Assembly: GCA_024305405.1 (NCBI GenBank) | Contig: JAKNDB010000110.1 | Span: 992,001-1,056,000, forward strand | Origin: Dirofilaria immitis | Taxonomy: Eukaryota > Nematoda > Chromadorea > Rhabditida > Onchocercidae | Direction of reading: 5' to 3' | DNA: 64,000 bases | The notes under the pieces: generated by a model | What the model saw: the letters and a program-made list of their open reading frames with translations, nothing else | Databases searched by the model: none | What the model was told of the DNA's origin: nothing | Program-made: the position numbers and the translations under genes | Shown: in pieces, positions 13,101-25,801 of the stretch | Numbering within the stretch: the stretch's first letter is position 1 | How the letters are laid out: every line of letters starts with the position of its first letter

Positions 13101-14447
13101 AAGAGAAAGTAACTAAAGTGAAGAGAAAAATTTCAAAAGATGTATTCTTATCATTTACCTAATTTAGCAGAATGAATATTTCGGGGTAAAGATTTAGTGC
13201 CACAACATTTGGAGGCAATTAATTTAAAAGCAGAAATGTAATGAGTCGAAGAGATTTACTAGTTCTTCTCCATACGAAATTATAATTATTAATTAGTTTG
13301 GTCAAATTTTGTTCCTTAAATTTGAAATTTTTTTATTCATTTTTAGCATAAAACTTATAAAAACAAAAGCTTGAATCAACGTAATGGCTAAAATTCCAAT
13401 TTACTAAAAGTATTGAAAGTTGGCAAACAAATCAATTTCGGAAAGAAATTAATGCGAATATTTCCTCGCTCGTCTCATTTATATTTACTTACCGGGAAGA
13501 AAATTTAATGACAAAAAATCGCAAAATAAAAAAAAGCAATGTCTTCTTCGATGTTAGGACGACAATTATCGTCGTCTAGTAAGGTTTTAAAATTAAGATA
13601 TAATTTAAAAAATTTTTCTCCGAATAATACTTTAATAAAATTTTCAGTGCTTCCTTAAATGTCAAACTTATTTGGTTATTGCTTAAATGATTCGTTTTCT
13701 GAAAAAATGAACTTCTTTATAAAATTAGTCATTTTCTTTCCCAAGAAGAAAAATTTGATGGAAAGCTGCTTGCTTCTTTGTTTCGCTTATTTTATTTTTA
13801 TAAAGATCAAATTAAAAAAAAAGAGAAAAGATAATAGCATTTATTCATGAAAGATTTGCTCCAGCTTTTTGCTTTTTTGCTTTTCTTTTTGTGAGAAGGT
13901 GAAAAGCAATGGGAAAGATAAAAAATAAATTATTTCGATAAATTTACGTATTAGTCCTAATTCAGCTTCATATATTCAAATGAATATTTGGAAAAGTAGT
14001 TTATTTACTAATTATTTAATTAATAATGAAAAATATCAGAGATTGGCAAATTACGTATTGTGCAGGACAGAATAATCTTTTAAACAATGCGTTAAAACTA
14101 TTACTTTCGAAAAATTCTTTTTCACAATGATTAATTTACAGTTTTTAATCCTTTCAACTTGCTAAAATGCTAAAGTTTATTTTTTTTTTAATTTTTCGAT
14201 TTATTAATAATTACACTTTAGATATTTGAATTTTTATCCATCTAATACGTATAACTATGCATATTCGTGTAACATAACTTTACATATTATTGAGATATTA
14301 ATATCAGGCGATTTTAAAACGGCTAATTAAAGTTAATAAAATTAAGAAAAAAAATTAATACATTTTTCTTATTATTTTTCTTTTTTTAAATAGATATCAA
14401 TGTTGCTATGGTCACGAAGTTGGTTGATATGGTGTGATTATCAATAG
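10199..14447. other. Probable upstream intron and intergenic region, no gene recognised
   Basis: AT-rich DNA between two divergent genes: the 5' side of the minus-strand gene and the start of the plus-strand NACHT-WD gene. Upstream exons of the minus gene should be here, but none could be identified. It holds purine-rich tracts (about 11625-11760 and 11930-11980), an (AAT)n stretch near 11340 and a TTG/TTA triplet stretch near 12053-12080. Confidence 0.4.
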
Positions 14448-14452
14448 TTTCC
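14440..14452 (+). promoter_or_regulatory. Possible trans-splice acceptor before NACHT-WD start
   Basis: An acceptor-like ATCAATAG ends at 14447 and the start ATG follows at 14453. Such a five-base leader is typical of nematode spliced-leader addition, but the acceptor is weaker than the TTTCAG consensus. A short upstream frame from the ATG at 14409 would be removed by trans-splicing. Confidence 0.35.
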
Positions 14453-17400
14453 ATGTTTCGCCTTAATGCAACATCCGACGTGACATATATGCGACCTAAA
14501 GCTGATATCAATGATAAGCAATTGCAGCAATCTAAGTATTTCTCGAAATCGCTGCAACAAGCTCGTATTATATTTTTCTTCCCTTCTTTACAGGGTATTA
14601 TTTATAATGTCTGCTCTTTTTCTCTTCCGGAAAATCTCCATATGGTTACTTTAATTTAGAAAATTAAATTACAAAATATTTACAGATTTTTCATAGATAT
14701 TTAATTAAAATTTATAATTGTCAAATTATCGACAGAATCATGTGATAAATGAAAAAATTCATTATTACCAACAAATGGATTAAATTTGTAGGACCTAATG
14801 ATAATTGAAAAGATCACAAATCTTTCAAACAGTTTGTCCTATTCTGTAATGTGCAGTGACATAACAAATATATGTTGTACTAAAATGATGCAATTTAGGT
14901 CTCAATTGGATTCTTAAGAAACTGAAAATCGTATTTTTATTTTCTAATAGTTATTAATTAGTACCAATTACCTTCCGGTTGTGCAAGTGATTTTAATTCT
15001 AAAAATTGTATCTGAAAATCTTTTTTATCAGAATTTCAACGAGAGTATCGAGCATTAGTGAAAGAGGTCGCAATAGATATACAACATTATGCTTTGCAAC
15101 TTGGCGTTGATGTGGAATTTGTGGAACCAGTTACCGATAGCTTGGACATAGAAACTTTTGAAGCTATGCTCAATGTATTCTCGAAGCATACTTCCTATCT
15201 TATGGTTGGTACCATGAATGCTTCATGTAAAAATTTGACAAAGATGTTTTACTTTTTTCTTAAAAATTGAATTCTGAAATGTCTGAACGAATAATTATTT
15301 CAATACTTTTAGTGCTTCCTGGGTGATCGATATGGGAAATGTATCTTACCGAAGAAAATAGCAATAAAACATTTTGAAACGATCCAAGCGACATTTTCAA
15401 AAACAAGTGATGGTATATTTCGTGTTAAATTTGAATTTACTTAAACTTGAATATTTTAAAAAATTTGCTTCAAACTGATGATGAAATCTGAAAAGTTATT
15501 TTTGTAAATTTAGTTCAACAACAACATTTAATCCTTTTTAGAAGTCGAGCTATTTCATCGATATTACAAACGGTGTGAAGAACTAGAATCAGCGGATTAC
15601 AAGCTTCTGGATGTGCCAATTAATTTAACTGATCGAAATGCACTCACATCCATTTTACAACAAGCCGCTGAGGAGGTTTTAATTTTTTTATTTTGTCTGC
15701 TCAGTCAATTTTTAACATCTGCTTTGAAACTTTTTAAATGAAGAGTATTAAACTGAAAAAGGAAAAAGAATGCGAAAACGTAATTGTCTACTGCTTCCTA
15801 ATGAATAATCCATCAATCATTTTGATGTAAGTTATGAAATCAATGATAACAACATTATTTTTATTCAGATATCACAAGATGATAATAATCAACAAAAATC
15901 AGAACAATCAGAAGTATTTCAAAATCTTTTTCCATCTGCTGCCGAACAAATTACTCAAATTGCATTAATTCAACCAAACAAAGTTTTATTTTGCTTACGA
16001 AATGCAAAAGGTTGTTTGATTATGCTTTGCAATAATAACCAACGAGTGCAAACTTTAATCTTTACATCAACTTTCTATTAAATATTCAAAATATGTTAAA
16101 TGTTTATAGCTGATACGCAATCAACGAACAGTAGGATAAAACCGACTGATATTGAAAGTGAAAAACAACATGAAAAAATTGAAGCACTGAAAAAAACAGT
16201 CTTATTAAGTGAAGCATCCATAATTTTATTAAATATGGAATCAGATAGCAATCAAGAAAACAAATCACATTTTACGAATCGAAAGAATGACAATTATATT
16301 AAATGGTTTATAGGAAAGGTTGTTCATTCTTTCTTTCTCTTTTTTGTGCAAAAATAATTTGAGAATTTATTGATGCACAGTTAGTTAGTTTTATTTGAGC
16401 AATTAAAAATAGTCGTTAAAAAACATTGAATAATTACGTTGATCTTGTTGCATAATTTTATAGAATTTTAATATACCTTTTCAATTTTATTGTCATTTCA
16501 TCATTTGATCGTTTGATTTACAGGTAACAAATCATCTACAAAATTTTGTTTCTTCATTAAGTATGCCGCCAATGCCATCGAATGAAGCATATTTGATAGC
16601 AAAAGCTGAAAATGATGTACATCTTGCGTTTGCTGAAAGACAATTACCGAAGAAATGGCTAGTCAGGAAGAATATTGATAAAATGTTTGATATTTGGATT
16701 AATAAAAGCAAAGGATACTTTCATATTCTAGGCAGTCAAATTTCTGGAAAAACAGCTCTTCTATGCCAATTACATGCAGTATTAATTAAAAAGGCCGCTA
16801 TGTTATTACGAGGTATGAAAATTTCTTTTTTTTTACACTAAACAAATACCATTTTATTCAAATTAAATTATTTTCTTCATATAGTAATTCTCGTTGAAAT
16901 TTTGGATAAACAATTCTTGATGTGCAAAATTTGAATTGGTTAAATTTATCTTGGGGAATTTTCAGTATTTATCATTTTAAGGCTTAAATTTCTAGGTTTA
17001 TTAATTTAACACCTGGATCAGAATATGCGCATGAATTGTGGCATGGAATATGCATGACATTATGTAGCTTAACGGGTCAAGATGAAAGACCATTGATAAA
17101 GTCATTCCATTTATCATCAACACTTGCCATATTCAAATCATTGTTAGAAAAGATAAATCGGCCTGTATTTATACTAATCGATGATGCTAATATGATCAAA
17201 TATGGACGAGTGATGAGTAATTTAGATCAACAATTCCGGAAATGTTTAACTAATCTTGTTTTGATATGTACGGTAGATCATCCGATAACAATACCATTTA
17301 TTCTTCCACAACCTATATTGTTTGAATTACCGGATTTTACAACCACTGACATTATGCAATATGTCAAATTAAATGTTAATGATAATTTATTGAATAAGCA

Positions 17401-20400
17401 ACAAATTGATGAAATCCAGAATGTTGTACGTCTTTTTGTAACTATTTTACTTTTGATTCGAAAGATTTAATTTCTAGATTAACCTTAAAGTCTAAGTTTA
17501 TCATATTTACAGGATGAATAAAAAATTCTACTTAATATTAATTGATTCCAGGCAGAAACCAATAGCAACAATATTATTATTGTTCAATTATTACTAAAAC
17601 AAATTACTGATGGAACTAACCGTCCACTTACTGGTGATATTGATGAATATTTTTGCCGTGCTGAAAGTGATAATGGTGTTTTGTTTGTACGGACATTTGC
17701 GCAACTTTTAATAGTTACGCCACATGGGCTTACTACTTTGGAAATTTTGGATGCGTTAACGATAAGCGATGAAGTGGGCGGTGAAATTACTACAATTTCG
17801 TCATTATCACTACGACTTCATTCACTCATTGATAAACTCGGTTTACAAAATATTTGTTCTACATTTTTCTTTCCTTTTCTTTTTTCCTGTTTATTTTTGT
17901 TTATCCCACCTAATGGAACGATTAAATGGATCAGTTTATCATATATAATTATGACAATTAAAGTTTGAATTCTGCTGCCTTAACATGCTCATATATTTCC
18001 CAATTTTCAAAGATGCTTTAACTTGTAATATTTTTTTTTACATTGCATGTAAAGATTTTATACTGTATAATTTTTATCTTCTGAAAATTAGAATTTAGGA
18101 TGTCTTATCGTTGAATTTGTATATGGAAATCGTCTTGTTTATAAATGGAGTCATTTATTTATTGTAAATATAGCTCGTCGTCGTTATTTGACTGATCAGG
18201 TCTTACTTTGCATAAAACTAAATTGATTCAAAAGATTTTAATTACGCGAAAAATTTAAACACTTGGAAAAAGGCTTTTTTCTAAAATTGTTTATTTACTA
18301 ATCAAATTTTTATTCAATATTGGAGTAGCTGAAATGATTTCATTTCATTATTTGCTATCTAATGATTATAATTTAAGCATTAAGCACAATAATCACCATT
18401 GATTCACATTATTTTTTTCTGAATGTTATAGGTTAAAAATTAAATTGCAATAAATATATTTAAAGAAAATGCACATTATTCCCAAATTACTCCAGAAAGA
18501 ATTGATAAAAGCTCATGGATTAATAAGCCATTTATTTGACGATGTTAGCAATACCCATTCGATTTGCACATTATTATCTTCATCAAATGAAATTCCAACA
18601 TTTCCACGTCCATTGAAACAAGATGATGGTACAGTAAATGTACGAAAAGTGCACAATCTATGGTATCATTTGTTACATACCGGTAAATTATTTGCAATTT
18701 TCTAAAGGTTAAATAAACAATTTTCTAAAGGTTAAAAATAGAAAGTATGTGTGTTAATTGTTAATTTTTATTATTTTTTAAATTATCGAAATGTTTCCTC
18801 TTTTTGAATTACTTACTTAAAAATTGAAAATTTTGCATTTTTAAATTCTCATTGAAATTTTTGATGAAAATGTCAAAATTTAATTAGGTAATATGGATGA
18901 TCTAAAAGGTTGGCAATTTGTCATTTCGAATATGTTGAAGCATGCATTCGTGCATGTGGAATTTTCCAGTTGTTAAGTATTTACGAAGAATGTTGTATGC
19001 AAGTATTACATCACGATATACAGGTATCCTTATTACTATCACTTTAGATTATCAAGAAATTATTAGTTTAAAAGGATTTTACCAGCTTATCATATTAATG
19101 AATCAATTTCATTATTTCTCGACAAATTACATTTTTTTTCCTGCCAATGTCTTAGAGCATTTAAGCAGCTCCTCAGATTTTTTCAGATTAGAAATAAACA
19201 GGGGAAGAGAAAAGAGATGAAAAGGTTATAATAACATTTATTTTGTCTTTGCAAGAAATTTGAATCTTTGATTGAACAATCATTCAAAAGAAAGGTGATA
19301 GAAACAAAAGAGTGCCAAAATGAGAATAAAAACTCGAGATAAAAAGAAGATTACTGCACCCTTTGCTTAACTTATAAGCCTAAATTAAGTATTTAGCAGT
19401 GATAATAAAGTACTGCCTACACTAATTTCATTAGTTTTGTTACTACTGATTGATTCTTAAAATATTCAAATTTTTCAGCTTATGAAACCTAACTTTCGTT
19501 TTCATCGCATAAGAAATTCAGGCCGACATAACTTATTATAAATTATTCTTTAAATTTACTATTATCATTAGCATTTTCAAACTATTGTTACTATTAATAT
19601 CTTTCCTATTAATTTTTGTTATCGGTTATTTATAAAATTTTTAAACATGATAAATCTCATTATATATTTGGGCTAAATTTACTATTTATTGGAAAAACTG
19701 GTCTTTTTATTATTTAAATTTATTAAGGTTTTATTTCAACAAGTTATATTTCCTTCGTTAAATACAATTATACGTGATCGTGATCAACTGGCTGCTGAGC
19801 TGATTAATAGATTACGATACACACGAGGTGAACAACTTTTAATTATGGACATGAAAAAATTTGCAGTTTGCATTATCATTATTCTCGTTACTATTAACAT
19901 CGTTACTGTCACTATCATTATTTTTTTAGTTAAAACAGCAGTATTTGTCAGATTTTAAATTTATGAAGAAAAAAATTGCGAAGTAAGTAAGAATACGATT
20001 ATGGTGAAATTACTGAAATCTATTTTTGATAATATATTTCTCATAGCACTTAAGCTGAATAGTTGAATCAATAGTAAAACATGAATAGTTTTTTTATAGC
20101 AACAAATAGTCAATTTTTAAATACAATGGCAGAACAAGCTATGTCATGGGTTGACAGATATCATGCTCGACCTTTATTAGTACCTTTGACTTGTTGGATA
20201 CCACCAAAGAAAGTAGAACGGGTACGTTAATTTGAAATGAAATAAATTCGTTTTTATAGAAAGCTAATCAAAATTATTAACTTACTTTTTGATAGAAAAA
20301 ATTACAAATTTTTATAATAATTTTAAGGTTTTATCATTTACGCTGCCTGAATGGCGTCCATCATATACAATCCTGCAGCCCACATATAATCATCAACATT

Positions 20401-23400
20401 TGTTAATTGCTGGAAATGAATCAACAATTGGTTTAGTATATATGTATCATATTACATCACAATTATTAATTCGTACATTTAAAGGTATGTCAAAAAATTT
20501 TGAAAATGAAATAATTTTTAATTTTGTAAAGTAATCAGTAAGGAATGAAATATCTCTAAATTAACTTTTTTTTTCTGCAACTTTTTTAAAAAAATTACAA
20601 AGATTTATTGACGGATAGAAAATTTTCTTTTGATAAATTCCGTTATATTTTAGGCTAGCGAAAAGGAAAAAATGCTTCGAAATTATTTCTTTAAATTTTT
20701 AAATCATGAATAACATGTTGATTCAACTTCAGGTCATGAAAGACGTGTTACGTCAATATCGATTAGCTGTGATGGTACCTTTTTGCAACAACATCAACGG
20801 ACTGTACTGTTAGGATATGGAATTTTACAGAGGTGGTAATGTTTTATCAATAATAATTAATAAATTAGTTGTTTGTTTCAAAATTTTTGTTTCACACTTT
20901 TTTTGCGACAAAATAGCGATTATTTTTTCGGAAGCATAAATATCGCATGATTTATCAGAAATAGAACTTGTTTTATTGTTTTCTAGTGTAATTCGTTCAT
21001 CTACTAAACTTGCCATACCAAAAAGATAATTAAATTTGGATATGAATAATCAAAACAAATTGAACAGTGAATTAATAATTGTAGGAAAAAGCTATACAAG
21101 TTATGAAGCCACATAGAGGTCGTGTGATTTGCTCATTGATAACTTCTGATTGTAAATATATTATCACTGGTGGTACAGATTCATGTGCTAATGTAAGCAT
21201 TTTTATTAACCATTCAAGCATAGTGCAATATTTTAAGTTTGAAGTATCTAAATATTTAGTTGAATATATTCTTAAAAATACTTCAGGTAATTTCGGTAGA
21301 AAATTGGGAAGTTGTGCAGTCTTTCAAAGATCATACAGGAAGCGTTGTTTCATTAGCGCTTGCATCAAATGATGAATTTCTGGTTACTGGTATCTTTTAG
21401 TTCATTGTGCATAGCATATAAGTAAAATTTAAAATGCAATTCCAAATAATACTATTATATTATATTATTGTATTGATGTTACACTATCGATTATTAATTT
21501 CAGGATCCGGAGAATTTGTCGTTATAGTTTGGAATTTATCAACCGGTGAATTAGCTGTTCGATTGGCTGGTCTTATGGCACCGGTATCATGCATCACAAT
21601 GACTAGGTAAGCCTTGACTTCTTTTTTAAATCGAGGTAGCAAATCAAAATATCCAGTCGATATGTTTGTCTTATTCTTATTTAACAGTAATTTTTAATTC
21701 AAATCTTTCATTTGTAACCGAAATAGTTTTGTAGCAATGATGCCTTTGTGGTAGTTGCTTGCGAGGATGAAACATTAAAAGTATTCGGAGCAGTATCCGG
21801 TCAGGAATTGCATGAATTATCCGGTCATGATGGAAAAGTTGTTTCAATGGTTGCAGCATATGATGATTGCCAACTTTTTGTTGCAACATTTGCAAAGATT
21901 TATGTTTTTGATATTCATAATGGGAAACTTCTGGATATTTTGAATTGTATCAATAGGCAACCGGTTACATCACTCAAAGTATAGTATATTTCTATATTCA
22001 GCTATTTGATTCATTTTGGATATTGATAAAATTAATTATATACGATGATATATAATTAAATTATTAATGGAATAATTTAAATCACAAAAAAACGGGTTTA
22101 TGTTTTTAATCGTTTAAAAATTACAAATTTTGAAACTTAAATTTTTTCAAATTTTATAACATTTCTTTAAAACGGAAATCTATTCAGATTACGAATGACA
22201 ATTATTTTTACTATCAGCGTGTGGTAATCGAATTAGTATTTGGAATATTCAACATCAACGTCATCAAATAAGTACAAACCGTGAAAAGGGTCATGTGACA
22301 ATTTATAAAAAGAATTAAAAAATTTTTTCAGTTTTTTTATCGCAGTTATTTTCGTATTTAATATTTACTGAATTCTTATAAATCGGTAGTTGTTAACTTG
22401 AAATGAAAAATTAGAATTTTTCGATTCATGACAATTTTACAGGAATTGTAACCGACATATGCATGTCACCAGATGAAAAAAGTGCTGCTTGTACGACAAC
22501 TGATGGCGTTGTAGCATTATGGGATTTAGAAATATGTCAGTGCATTTGTACGGTTCGTTTCTCATATATTTATCAAAAAAAAAAACTTTAAAATTTAATA
22601 AAATTCAAACAGAACGTTTAATTATGTTAATTATGTAGTGTGCGGTAGAATAACTAAAAATTTCCAGGTTTTCCTAAAATTTATTCAATTTAAATTAAAA
22701 CAAAAAAGAGAGCAGAAAATGATTTCAATGTTATTTTCTAGATGATTCAAAAACGAGCTGTAGCAGTACTTCGTGTAAAATTTTCGACCAATTCTGTTTT
22801 CTTGTTAAGCGGTGATGCTGAAGGTCAAATTAATGTTTGGAATTCAAGCAACGGAAGATTAAGACGAATCGTTAATGTATGTTTATCCATCGATATTTGA
22901 ATTCAGATTTATCCATCATACTTTCATACTTTATTTAATTTTTTTAAATAAAACAAAAAAGTTAAAGCTGGAAAAGGCAAAAATTGTCTTGGAAAAGTGA
23001 ATTTAAAAATAATTTGCAAATTTAAAGGAAATTTGAGTATGCCAAGTTATTTCAAAATTGAATTAAATATGCTTTGAATTCAGGAAAATTCTCACTACGA
23101 ATTTTTCTTTCTAGCATCATGGCAAAGCTATCGAATCAATATTTTGTTTATCTGATGGTTATCGAATATTATCAGTGGACCAATCCAACATTGTATTGAT
23201 ATGGAATTTATCTGGTGCTGATGAATCATTACAAGCAGATAGGATTCTTGCATTTACTGGTATTCAACCACCAGTCTTCCTGCCATCTAATAATAGCTAT
23301 CTACTTGGATATCTTCCAAACAGTAATAAAGAGTGATTTTTTTCTTCATTTTCGTTAAATTAAATTAAAATAGAAATGAAACTTTTTGGAATTTTTTCCA

Positions 23401-25801
23401 TTCCTACTATACATGCTATTGGAATGAACAGGAAAACAGTTGGAAATTTCTGGAAGATAAATCAGGTTTTTATTTTTTATTTTTGAAAATGCGAAAAACT
23501 GTATCGTAAGTTAATAGCAGTAATCTGTCAGCTTTGATTGTTAGCAACAAGAATGCGTGATATTTTATCTATTTTTAATGATGGCATAACCATATTGTCG
23601 TACATATAGATGTATGCCGGTATTCGAAAAAGTTGCCAACCACTTTAACTAGTTCCGTTCGATCCATTTGTTCGTTCAATTATTCGATTCATTTACTTTT
23701 TGTTAGTCAATATATGATGAAACTGAAAAATAATTTTACTTCTTCACTATCGCTTCAAATAATAATCGTTTGGACAATCAAGACCATAGTTAATAGAATC
23801 AGTTAAAACAAATTTTATGAATTATTGGAAATATTGAAAGACGCAAAATAATTTTGAAAACAAAAGCATTCCTAATTTGTGATTCTGAAAAAAAATTTTT
23901 TATCAGGTTGAGAATATGGGCTATTGAGGATGAAAGCGTTGTAATGAAAGCGGAAGTTTGTCATAATGAAGAAATAACATGCTTTAATACCTCAGCGAAT
24001 GGTACTTTGCTCGTTACTGGTTCAGCAGATTTATCCTTAAAACTTTGGCAAATTAATACTGGCTTCCTTATGCAGGTAATGAATGGTAAAAATAGTTACT
24101 TACCAGTTGCTTTTAATAATTAAAAAATAAACGAAAATTTTTACGAAAATAAAAAGACAAAAGACATGATGAAGCAAAAGAGACTTTGCTTATGATTAGA
24201 AAAACTTTACACAATAAACTTTATTCCTTATTGCTATTAACTGCTTCATCAATTATTTTTAATCCATTTAATGGATAGTTTTTAAGCGAAATATAACATT
24301 GGGTTAACTGTGGACTGATAAGATTAAATTTTAAAAGAATAATTGATTTTTATTCCAAAAATTTAGATAAAATTTGAGGAAAAACAAAAGAATTTATACA
24401 GTTCCACTACTCAAATTTTCACGCAGTTATTTTGCAGGTGCTTGTTGGACATGAAGAGACAATAGTATGTTGTGCTATCGCCGATAATGAAAGTAAAATA
24501 ATTAGTGGTGCGAAAGATTCACAAATTATCGTTTGGGCAACATCAACTGGAAATGCACTTCTTTCGTTGAAAACAGAATCACCTGTAACAGCATTAGTTA
24601 TTAATGCTGATACAACTGTTATTCTTTCAGGTTGTATAAATAATTTTGAAAAGAAATTGATTAAAATTTTCCATCAAATTTACATAAGTGATTAAACCAT
24701 TGTGATTATTCTATTACACTTTCGATTACAATGATAGTTATTTGCAGTATATTTGTAATTTATATTCAAATTTGATTCATATTGTATTAATTCATTAATA
24801 CGATTTTGTCGTTATATCATTCTGTTATTTAAATCAGGCCGTATGCAAATAAAATTTTAGCTAATTTGACTGGGTGGATTGAAGCATATAATATAGAAAA
24901 TGGAACGCTGCTTTCATGCTACAATGCTCATAGCACCGCTAAAAAACTTGTAAGTATTGGTAATTCAAAATTTCTGAACAATATTAAAAATTAACATTTT
25001 CAAATTCATTTATAACTTAAGAATGAGTAAAAGTCAAAATTATTCTTGGGGTTTTTTATTCATGAAATGAGTAAAAATATCAGGTTTACACTTTCTTTTG
25101 TATCAACTAAATTACTATGCAAAAAAAATTTTCGATTATGAATTTCCTTATTATTATTTGATGATATTTCAAGATAGCTTCTATGGACTGTAGTCGTATT
25201 TTGCTTCAACTTACTGACTGCTCACAGTTACCAATTCTTTGTCTTCACAATACACCAGCAAGTGATTTAGTTGGATCAATTGAACATAAAAAATCTAGTG
25301 ATTCCATTGCGCGAATACCAAAACAAGGTGATTTATTTATTTGAAATTTAATTTTTAAAATCTTTCTTTTATTTAAAAGGAGTTGAATAATATGGAATAT
25401 TTCAACTATTATTGATTTCTTCAAATAATTGATAGCAGGTAACTTTTAGGAAATAATTTTTTTTAAGACGTATTAAGAAAGGGTGGAAATTGATGAATTT
25501 CAATTATATATTTAAGGTAGCATGAGCGATGATAAAGACTCGTCGATGATGTCAACACCGATGAGAAAAAAACCGATCGTTATCGAGAACAACTGATCAC
25601 AGTACTCCTTATCGCAGATCAACAATGCAAGCAGTTGGAAAAGAACCGGCGCCATTACAATCAATCCTAAAATCTACCAAAAGTTATACAGGAACACCAG
25701 CAGTAACTGTAACAACTACATCAAAATCATCAGTGACACCAATCAACAATCAATCTTCTACATATTGTCCAATCAAATCAAATTTATGCATACTACAATA
25801 A
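14453..25801 (+). CDS. NACHT and WD40-repeat STAND NTPase (NWD1/TEP1-like), 29 exons
   Basis: Exons: 14453-14594, 15032-15204, 15313-15412, 15542-15675, 15869-16010, 16110-16318, 16524-16812, 16996-17425, 17552-17840, 18099-18199, 18466-18682, 18888-19023, 19728-19827, 20100-20221, 20328-20484, 20733-20832, 21085-21192, 21287-21389, 21504-21606, 21735-21978, 22188-22289, 22443-22552, 22742-22876, 23115-23322, 23907-24075, 24438-24630, 24838-24949, 25174-25327, 25517-25801 (stop). That is about 1,620 residues, near the size of vertebrate NWD1. An N-terminal domain of the kind found before such NACHT modules ([26 protein letters not shown]) is followed by a NACHT NTPase with Walker [11 protein letters not shown] and Walker [11 protein letters not shown], a helical stretch, then about a dozen WD40 blades from exon 15 on (examples [25 protein letters not shown]). 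STAND NTPases act as nucleotide-dependent switches whose WD40 part senses a ligand; the ligand here is unknown. The frame breaks at A or T runs at 16788, 18904, 20780, 22205 and 25566 and between exons 24/25 and 26/27; one added base fixes each except 25566, which needs two more or one fewer. Confidence 0.85.

Noticed and set aside
14453..25801. Calling the NACHT-WD gene a pseudogene because of its frame breaks
   Set aside because: The breaks share sign and homopolymer location with one in conserved CNBP, splice sites are intact in all 29 exons and no nonsense substitutions outside shifted frames were seen; sequence error fits better.
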